The notes under the pieces are model-generated. The model saw only the letters and a program-made list of their open reading frames with translations. It ran no database searches and was not told the origin of the DNA. DNA of 64,000 bases from Romboutsia lituseburensis (GTDB lineage: Bacteria; Bacillota; Clostridia; Peptostreptococcales; Peptostreptococcaceae), in assembly GCF_024723825.1 (NCBI RefSeq), contig NZ_JANQBQ010000001.1, positions 1,922,001 through 1,986,000 of the forward strand, in the 5' to 3' direction. Positions 58,468 to 64,000 of this stretch are shown piece by piece. The translations under genes and the position numbers were made by a program. Each line of letters opens with the position of its first letter. Positions within the stretch are counted from its first letter, which is position 1.

Positions 58468-58532
58468 TTTAAATTCTCCCCTTAATATATGTATTTATTT
58501 TAATTTTTCAATTTTTTTTGATTTATATTAAT

Positions 58533-58596
58533 AAAAAAACCACGAAGCTATATTAGGGCATGTTAAATAAACCCTATAATATAAACCTTCATGGTT
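58533..58596 (-). terminator. Long hairpin terminator after the 58635 gene
   Basis: Arms AACCATGAAG and CTTCGTGGTT with an inner TATATTA/TAATATA stem, then TTTTTTT on the minus strand. It separates the His-rich gene from the importer operon. Confidence 0.85.
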
Positions 58597-58634
58597 TTAA
58601 ATTCAATATCGTAATTAAATTTTATTTAATTATT

Positions 58635-58904
58635 TTATGCATGTGTATGTTCATGATCATTTGTGTGAGCATGCCCATGTTCATGTGTATGTTCGTGACC
58701 ATGACTATGAGTTCCTGTGAATCCATCTTCATGATTGTGGTCATGTCCTTGTCCATTTACATGGTCGTGATCATGCCCGTGTTCATGTGTATGTGCATGT
58801 ACATGATCTTCATGTTCATGACTTCCACAGCAATTTTCTCCCCCGTGTCCACAACATCCATTTATATGTGGATTATGATGAAATCTAAAATTATTTCTTA
58901 ACAT
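58635..58904 (-). CDS. His-rich small metal-binding protein (89 residues)
   Basis: 28 of 89 residues are His, mostly in H-x-H runs, and there are two Cys-Cys pairs (17-18 and 25-26). No membrane segment or signal. Likely a cytosolic store or chaperone for nickel, cobalt or zinc. It shares the module NG-GHDH-HEDGFTG-H-H-HEHT with the tail of the ATPase at 55500, and the N-terminal NN-x-RFHH start with the protein at 59584. GGAGGGG precedes the ATG. Low-complexity His repeats of this sort can arise by slippage, so copy number may differ between strains. Confidence 0.85.
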   Translation of the reverse strand: MLRNNFRFHHNPHINGCCGHGGENCCGSHEHEDHVHAHTHEHGHDHDHVNGQGHDHNHEDGFTGTHSHGHEHTHEHGHAHTNDHEHTHA

Positions 58905-59172
58905 AGTAGCCCCTCCGACGTATGATAGTTTTTATAAAAGTACTTCAGTACCCCATTACTAGCTTAGTATACATTACGATATTATATGAGTAAATACCTC
59001 CTATATTTTACAGAAAATTTAATTTTATCTATATTTCTATCTTTTTTTATAGTTTTCTTTCTTATTTTTAAATTTTAAATTGTTTTTAAAATGTTTTTTA
59101 TTTATTATATTCAATTCGACCTTTATAGTCATTTTATGTAAAATTCTATATATTTTTGTTTTATACTTTTAC

Positions 59173-59286
59173 TTGATTGTCGTTGAACTTTATTTTATAC
59201 TTTAGTTGTAAGTACATAACTAATAGAAATTTAGTATTTGAAAATACTTATAAGAGTCAGAAGACTATGTCTTCTGGCTTTTTTTA
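59173..59286 (+). ncRNA. Small RNA candidate with promoter and terminator
   Basis: TTGATT (59173-59178), 17 bases, TATACT (59196-59201), then about 80 bases ending in a hairpin AGTCAGAAGAC/GTCTTCTGGCT with TTTTTTT (59255-59286). No reading frame with a ribosome site. The -35 box and spacer equal those of the tandem RNAs at 43.5 kb. The flanking genes are on the other strand, so the terminator has no other obvious owner. Confidence 0.45.
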
Positions 59287-59356
59287 TTTCTATTACCAAA
59301 GTTAACGTTTTTGTTTATATTCTACTTTCCCCAAAAGTAAGAATTGTACATACTTA

Positions 59357-59389
59357 AAGGATGAGTTTTAATCTCATCCTTCTTTTTTT
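59357..59389 (+). terminator. Second plus-strand terminator without an upstream gene
   Basis: Stem AAGGATGAG/CTCATCCTT followed by CTTTTTTT. Between it and the previous terminator is ACTTTCCCCAAAAGT, a small hairpin with a CCCC loop. Confidence 0.7.
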
Positions 59390-59434
59390 GTAATTAGCAT
59401 TTAACTTAATTATACATATATTTATTGTATAAAT

Positions 59435-59483
59435 AAAAAAGTCGCTTGGCTCCTATCGCCAACGACTTCGTACGTTGCTCAAA
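59435..59483. repeat. Dispersed palindromic repeat, copy 4
   Basis: Reads AAAAAAGTCGCTTGGCTCCT, then ATCGCCAACGACTTCGTACG, then TTGCTCAAA. Short form. Confidence 0.75.
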
Positions 59484-59543
59484 TGTAGCAGTTAGTATTA
59501 TAACTTATCCACAAACCAGATAATTTATAATACCTTAGTATAT

Positions 59544-59579
59544 AAATAAAGCATAAGTACTCAACCTATGCTTTATTTT
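59544..59579 (-). terminator. Terminator after the 59584 gene
   Basis: Arms AAATAAAGCATA and TATGCTTTATTT; 4 bases after the stop. Confidence 0.8.
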
Positions 59580-59583
59580 ATAA

Positions 59584-59892
59584 TTACATGTGTTTTTTAG
59601 CTTCTATTAACATTTCATTTGCTTTTTGCATGTACTCTATCGCCTTTTCTATATTATCGGCTGTATCATTTTTTCCGATAGATCTTGCTTTGTCTACCCA
59701 TTCTCTAAATCCTTCTTCATGAGTTTCATTATGATTTACCCAATGAAGTAATAATATTTTTAAAGTTTTTTCATCTTTATTTTCTGTGCTTTCTCCATGT
59801 ACGTGTGGATGAACGTGGTCGTGTGCATGTCCATGTTCATGGTCATGATCATCTGCGTGATGGAATCTTACTTTTTCATTATTGAATATCAT
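59584..59892 (-). CDS. His-rich protein with helical C-terminal domain
   Basis: 102 residues. The first 33 residues contain 11 His (RFHHADDHDHEHGHAHDHVH). After a short acidic linker, a helical domain of about 58 residues follows (KILLLHWVNHNETHEEGFREW...IEYMQKANEMLIEAKKHM), itself with conserved-looking His and Trp. Similar small proteins lie next to CooT and DUF3842 genes in other anaerobes, as far as I recall. Probable metal chaperone or store. It follows DUF3842 by 15 bases, with GGGGG before the ATG. Confidence 0.8.
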   Translation of the reverse strand: MIFNNEKVRFHHADDHDHEHGHAHDHVHPHVHGESTENKDEKTLKILLLHWVNHNETHEEGFREWVDKARSIGKNDTADNIEKAIEYMQKANEMLIEAKKHM

Positions 59893-59907
59893 AATTTATT
59901 CCCCCAT

Positions 59908-60324
59908 TTACTTTATATTAAATTCTTTTTTTATTACTTTTATACAATCTTTTATTAATAATGCTAATGGTTTATTTTCTAATCCTACGATTTCAACATC
60001 CTCAGGCATTATAGGTAAAAGTACCTTTAGAGCTTCACATTCTGATACTGCTGTACTTATACCACATGTAACCTCTCCCATCATGGAATTCGGCATAACC
60101 ACAGATACCGGAGCTACTACAATATTAGCCTTTTTAACAGATGTTATTATTGCATTTTCCCCTGTTGCTCCTTTGTTCGCGTGAGATTTCATCATAGAGC
60201 TAGTAGCAATTGAATTTGTTCCTAATGCATATATGTCTATGTATGTGGGTAATTCCTCTCTTAAATTTGATACTATTTGGGCTCCGATTCCTCCACCCAT
60301 TCCGTCTATTACTGCTATTATCAT
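59908..60324 (-). CDS. DUF3842 family protein
   Basis: 138 residues starting MIIAVIDGMGGGIGAQIV, a Rossmann-like Gly-rich loop, with VAPVSVVMPNSMMGEVT in the middle, the features of DUF3842. Function unknown; a nucleotide-binding role is possible from the loop. It lies between cooT and the His-rich gene on the same strand and is probably co-transcribed with both. AGGGG lies before the ATG. Confidence 0.85.
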   Translation of the reverse strand: MIIAVIDGMGGGIGAQIVSNLREELPTYIDIYALGTNSIATSSMMKSHANKGATGENAIITSVKKANIVVAPVSVVMPNSMMGEVTCGISTAVSECEALKVLLPIMPEDVEIVGLENKPLALLIKDCIKVIKKEFNIK

Positions 60325-60392
60325 ATTACTTCTTCCCCTAGTGTCTAATTTTTGAAATTTATGTACCTCGCATTTTACATATTTTGCTTGAA

Positions 60393-60578
60393 TTATTCTG
60401 ATATTATTATTTTATGGTCCATTAATTTTATTTCTTTTATTTTACCATCTATTATTTTTTGTTCACCTAATAAATCAGTTAAATAAACTTTTCCTTCAAA
60501 AGGATCTACGCTTACTACATTATCCATAACTCTCTCTAATTTATCATTTTTTAATACATATGCTGCTGATTCACACAT
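60393..60578 (-). CDS. cooT: CooT-family nickel-binding protein
   Basis: 61 residues, MCESAAYVL...VVSVDPFEGKVYLTDLLGEQKIIDGKIKEIKLMDHKIII, matching CooT, in which Cys2 binds Ni2+. CooT takes part in supplying nickel to carbon monoxide dehydrogenase. GGAGGGG precedes the ATG. First gene of the CooT-DUF3842-His-rich unit; no dehydrogenase gene is visible in this window. Confidence 0.88.
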   Translation of the reverse strand: MCESAAYVLKNDKLERVMDNVVSVDPFEGKVYLTDLLGEQKIIDGKIKEIKLMDHKIIISE

Positions 60579-60705
60579 AATAACCCCTCCATAACTTTAA
60601 ATTTATTAGTTTAAGCTTCATCTTATTATATTTCTTTGCTTTTTTTATATTTCCTCTAATTAAATTTTATCAGTTTATGCATGTTTAGTAAACGTTTTAA
60701 TACAA

Positions 60706-60752
60706 GCAAAAAAAGGTTTCTAAACGTATTTCATAATACATTAAGAAACCTT
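60706..60752 (-). terminator. Terminator after the radical SAM pair
   Basis: Stem AAGGTTTCT/AGAAACCTT followed by TTTTTTT on the minus strand. Confidence 0.85.
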
Positions 60753-60859
60753 CATGATTCCATTTTTTAACATTTATTTATATTTTAAGTATAGCACCAT
60801 TTTTTGTACAAAGTCAATTGAATTATATTGAATTTGATTAGACAGCTATATCTTTAAAA

Positions 60860-61804
60860 TTAAATATATAAATTTAATTCTTTTATAGATTTATTAATTT
60901 CCTCTTGATTTAATGATCTTGAATAATTGTAAATAGTACTTCCTGGTCTTTCATTATAATAAGGTCTATTGCAATCTTTACATCCTCTTATCTCAAATGG
61001 ATATCCTTTATTTATATCCTGCTTTATATTTTCACTTATTTTTATATCTTTCAGATATCCTTTTTCAAATTTAAAATTATCTTGTGAATATCCTCTATCT
61101 ATCATATATACCATTAATTGAACTCTTCGATAACTTTCAATAGAAGGCTGATCTATTTTTTCCATTTTAGTCCCTTTTACAGGAGTAAATGCAAATAAGC
61201 TTACTGTTACTTTATTTTCTATCAGATAATTATACAATTTATAGATATCCTCATGAGATTCACCTAAGCCTACAATTATATGAGTACTTATTTTACCAGG
61301 ATATTTCATAGCCATGTCTGTTACAAATTCAATTTTTTCATTATAATCATTTCCTTTTATTGATTCATATAAATCTTTATTTGCTGCATCTATCGCTATA
61401 CCTATTTTATCAACACCGTAGGAAAAGAACTTTTCAATATCATCTTTACTTTCAAGCTTAGCAGATAAAGATATTGGTAAATCAATATCATCTTTAATAT
61501 ACTCTATAAACTCTTTCACAGTTTCATGTGCATCATTACTTGCCATAGATTGAATACATATTCTTTTAATATTTAATCCTTTATAGTTTTTAAATGCGTT
61601 TAAAATTTCTTCATTAGAGTGCTCAGGCCATATGACCCTCGAAAGTTTGTCTCTCCTTGTATTACTATCTGTTGATTGAGAACAAAATGCACAATTATTA
61701 TTACATTTATCTCCTATCATAATATAAGCCGTTGTAGGAGGAATATCACTTTTTTTATTTAAAATTCCTAGTTCAATTGCAGTTCCTAGTGATAGTCTAA
61801 TCAT
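60860..61804 (-). CDS. Biotin synthase-related radical SAM protein (LipS1-like)
   Basis: 314 residues. Cluster motif GDKCNNNCAFCSQ (C-x3-C-x2-C). The N-terminal RLSLGTAIELGIL...PPTTAYIMIG and DKLSRVIWPEHS resemble the biotin synthase-related proteins that include the lipoyl synthase half LipS1. A C-terminal C-x2-C (GCKDCNRPYYNERPGS) could hold a second cluster. Its ATG overlaps the upstream stop as ATGA, so the two radical SAM proteins are coupled and probably act together. AAGGAG lies 11 bases upstream. The specific reaction is inference. Confidence 0.75.
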   Translation of the reverse strand: MIRLSLGTAIELGILNKKSDIPPTTAYIMIGDKCNNNCAFCSQSTDSNTRRDKLSRVIWPEHSNEEILNAFKNYKGLNIKRICIQSMASNDAHETVKEFIEYIKDDIDLPISLSAKLESKDDIEKFFSYGVDKIGIAIDAANKDLYESIKGNDYNEKIEFVTDMAMKYPGKISTHIIVGLGESHEDIYKLYNYLIENKVTVSLFAFTPVKGTKMEKIDQPSIESYRRVQLMVYMIDRGYSQDNFKFEKGYLKDIKISENIKQDINKGYPFEIRGCKDCNRPYYNERPGSTIYNYSRSLNQEEINKSIKELNLYI

Positions 61805-62667
61805 AATACACAACACTCCTTAGTCTCACATATTGTCATATTCATTTCTAATGCTTTTTCTTTTGCACTTTTAGATGGTAATACTATTTTATTCACTCCA
61901 CATTCCAAAGCTATATTATCTAGTTCTTTTCTATATGCACCTCTTGGTCTCATACATCCTAAGTTTATTTGAGTGTTAGGCAATTTTATTCTAGCTTCGC
62001 ATAGTACATCAGATAATTTATTTAAATCTGGAGGACTTACATTTTCATATTCTGTATTTTTAGTTGGTATCAATACTATAAATGTAACTTTTTCAGGAGG
62101 ATTTTGAGCCAAATAATCTATAATTTCATATTCGCCTTTTATTTCGCCACCTTTTAATCCTATACAAATATGCGGAGCTACATTTGTATATTTTTTTATA
62201 TTCTCATAAGTTTCTATATAATCTTCTTTATTTTTATCTATTTTATAAACTTCCTTTATCGTTTCTTTGTCAAATACCAAGTCAAATGATACTACATCTA
62301 TATATTTACATACATTTTCTATACTTTTCTCATCCATAAGACCTAAATGAGCATTTAATTTATAACCTTCTTTTTTTAGCTTCTTTAATGTTTCTACATG
62401 ACTGTTAATAGGAACATCACCCTCAAAACTACATCCACCACTTAGAAGCATACTACTTATATTTCTAGTTTTTACTTTTTCATTATAGCTATCTATTGGA
62501 GTCATATTTTTTAAGTAATGTCCATTACAATGAGCACAGTTTAAATTGCAACTATCATTTGTAGTGCTTATTGCTAATGTCTCATTAGGGTAAGAAAACT
62601 CTATTTTATTCCCAAAATTTCTATTTTTTATTTCTATCGCTGATTTCATTTTAGAATATGTATTCAT
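61801..62667 (-). CDS. Radical SAM protein, partner of the preceding type (LipS2-like)
   Basis: 288 residues. Cluster motif TNDSCNLNCAHCNGHYL, then SSMLLSGGCSFEGDVPI and HICIGLKGGEIKGEYEIIDYL. A cysteine-rich end (ICETKECC). It resembles the uncharacterised radical SAM proteins that pair with LipS1-like proteins. It starts 4 bases after the stop of the ASKHA gene and overlaps the next gene, so all three form one operon. Confidence 0.72.
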   Translation of the reverse strand: MNTYSKMKSAIEIKNRNFGNKIEFSYPNETLAISTTNDSCNLNCAHCNGHYLKNMTPIDSYNEKVKTRNISSMLLSGGCSFEGDVPINSHVETLKKLKKEGYKLNAHLGLMDEKSIENVCKYIDVVSFDLVFDKETIKEVYKIDKNKEDYIETYENIKKYTNVAPHICIGLKGGEIKGEYEIIDYLAQNPPEKVTFIVLIPTKNTEYENVSPPDLNKLSDVLCEARIKLPNTQINLGCMRPRGAYRKELDNIALECGVNKIVLPSKSAKEKALEMNMTICETKECCVL

Positions 62668-62670
62668 ATT

Positions 62671-64000
62671 TTATTCCCCCAATAATGATTTTACTGTTGG
62701 AAATTGTTCTATATTTGTGTGTGGTAAAAAACATGCTGATATAAATTCATCCATATAAGTAGGATAAACACTTAACTCAACATAAGTCATCTCATTGCCT
62801 ATTTGTTGAAGTTTTTTCTTTGCATCTTTACTTATAAGTGCTAAGTAAGAACCTACTAAAGAACTGTTTCCTATATACTCAAATTTTTCTCTTTCTATGT
62901 CAGGAAGAAGTCCTATTAAAATTGAATTTTCTATATTTAAGTTATTTCCTATTCCACCGGCTATATAAACTTTATCTATAATACTGAAGTCCATACCTAA
63001 GCTTTCAACAAGCACACTTGCTCCTGAGTATATTGCACCCTTAGCTTTTATGAAGTTATCAATATCTACTTCAGTCACTGTTATATCATTTTCTAAGTTA
63101 TATTCTTCTTTAAATGCTAATACGTATTCTCCTATTTCATGTTCATTAAATCTTATTCTTTCATTATCTAGATCTCTCTGTAATTTACCTCTCCTATCTA
63201 CTATTCCTGTAATTAACAACTGACATATTAAATCTATTATTCCAGATCCACATATTCCTATAGGGTCACAATCTCCTATAGTTGTAAGATGTTGTTTTAA
63301 AGTTTCTTTATCTATACTAACCTTTTCGACAGCTCCATTAGAAGCCCTCATACCACAGCTTATTCCTCCACCTTCAAAAGCAGGTCCTGCTGAACATGCA
63401 CAACTCATCATAAAATCTTTATTTCCAAAAACTATCTCTCCATTTGTTCCTAAATCTATAAATAATATATTTTCATCACTAGCCCATATTCCAGCTGATA
63501 AAACACCTGCTGTTATATCTCCACCCACATAACTAGCAACAGATGGTGCTAAATATAAATATGCACTTTTATTAACATTTAATCCTATATCATCAGCCAT
63601 TAACTTTGGTGATTTTAAAAATGGTGGTATAAAAGGTTCTTGTCTTAGGTAATCAACATATACACCTAAGAATAAACTAGACATAGTTGTATTACCTGCT
63701 ACAACTAGACTTACTACATTATCTTTATCTATTTTATTTTTTATATATATTGATTCTAGTAATGGATTTATAGTTTCTTCTATTACAGCCTTATTTAAAT
63801 GATCCAATCCATTTTTCTTTGATGAATATATTATTCTATGTATTACATCTGCACCGTATTTTATTTGTGCATTTCCTGATGATGCTTTGTCTATTACTTC
63901 TTTAGTATATAAATCAACTAAACAAACTACTACTGAAGTTGTTCCGATATCTATAGCAACACCGTAAAGTCTATCTTCTGTGTTACCTGATTCTATATTT
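62671..64000 (-). CDS. ASKHA-domain corrinoid activation protein (partial, 5' end beyond right edge)
   Basis: About 443 residues are visible; the N-terminal part, which in this family carries a 2Fe-2S ferredoxin domain, is outside the window. The ATPase fold begins YGVAIDIGTTSVVVCLVDL (phosphate loop), with LFIDLGTNGEIVFG, CSAGPAFEGGGISCGMRA, DCDPIGICGSGIIDLI and VYIAGGIGNNLN. These DUF4445/RamA-like proteins reduce the cobalt of corrinoid methyltransferase proteins using ATP. The stop is 4 bases before the radical SAM gene. Confidence 0.92.
   Translation of the reverse strand, partial: NIESGNTEDRLYGVAIDIGTTSVVVCLVDLYTKEVIDKASSGNAQIKYGADVIHRIIYSSKKNGLDHLNKAVIEETINPLLESIYIKNKIDKDNVVSLVVAGNTTMSSLFLGVYVDYLRQEPFIPPFLKSPKLMADDIGLNVNKSAYLYLAPSVASYVGGDITAGVLSAGIWASDENILFIDLGTNGEIVFGNKDFMMSCACSAGPAFEGGGISCGMRASNGAVEKVSIDKETLKQHLTTIGDCDPIGICGSGIIDLICQLLITGIVDRRGKLQRDLDNERIRFNEHEIGEYVLAFKEEYNLENDITVTEVDIDNFIKAKGAIYSGASVLVESLGMDFSIIDKVYIAGGIGNNLNIENSILIGLLPDIEREKFEYIGNSSLVGSYLALISKDAKKKLQQIGNEMTYVELSVYPTYMDEFISACFLPHTNIEQFPTVKSLLGE

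Noticed and set aside
58560-58901. A Met/Cys-rich plus-strand frame opposite the His-rich gene
   Set aside because: CAT codons for His read backwards give ATG for Met, so it is an artefact of the His repeats; the minus strand has the ribosome site.

Overview
The window is a strongly AT-rich chromosomal segment from an anaerobic, spore-forming Firmicute, most probably a member of the Peptostreptococcaceae (Clostridioides, Paraclostridium, Romboutsia or Terrisporobacter type). The evidence is the SCIFF peptide and its radical SAM maturase, a full set of sporulation genes (spoIIAA-spoIIAB-sigF, spoVAA to spoVAE, spoIVB, yunB), pyruvate formate-lyase with its activase, and strong AGGAGG or GGGG Shine-Dalgarno sites. 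The genus cannot be fixed from the sequence alone. I see no prophage, insertion sequence, rRNA or CRISPR array. There is one tRNA (Ser-GCT).

Layout. 1-8.5 kb, mostly minus strand: ruvC-ruvA-ruvB-queA-PsiE-like-tgt, then yajC, a small membrane protein, scfA (SCIFF), a small anchored protein and scfB, which is cut by the left edge. 8.6-20 kb: housekeeping and small Cys-rich genes (DUF1540, a ComEC-like lipoprotein, yebC, nadE, a split TauE/SafE pair, a YigZ-type protein, NUDIX, HEAT, hflX, ABC-F). 20-32 kb: envelope and sporulation genes (zinc phospholipase C-like protein, amidase, spoIVB, yunB, a class A PBP, and spoVA and spoIIA operons). 32-50 kb: a molybdopterin oxidoreductase broken by one amber codon, DEAD-box helicase, Ca/Na exchanger, pflB/pflA, thiI/cysteine desulfurase, two tandem putative small RNAs, asparaginase, a UvrD-type helicase, ClC exchanger and tRNA-Ser.

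50-64 kb is the most unusual part. It is a minus-strand corrinoid, cobalt and nickel region. cbiM-cbiN are followed by a cobalamin riboswitch and an intrinsic terminator, and then by an OmpR-type response regulator and histidine kinase with almost no space for their own promoter. Two promoters, one before cbiM and one before a 39-residue ten-cysteine repeat peptide, share a nearly collinear architecture with 11-bp direct repeats typical of OmpR-family sites. My reading is a self-activating two-component circuit braked by a cobalamin riboswitch inside its own operon. Next to it are a FecBCD/BtuFCD-type ABC importer whose ATPase has a His-rich tail, two His-rich small proteins, DUF3842, a CooT-like nickel protein, two radical SAM enzymes resembling the LipS1/LipS2 type, and an ASKHA corrinoid-activation protein cut by the right edge.

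Other non-coding structure: a dispersed, relatively GC-rich palindromic repeat in four intergenic copies, a pair of paralogous C-rich-loop RNAs with matching promoters, a further plus-strand RNA candidate near 59.2 kb, a sigma-H-like promoter before spoIIA and a GTATAC-centred palindrome before pflB. Family calls are from recognition of motifs only; no database was searched.
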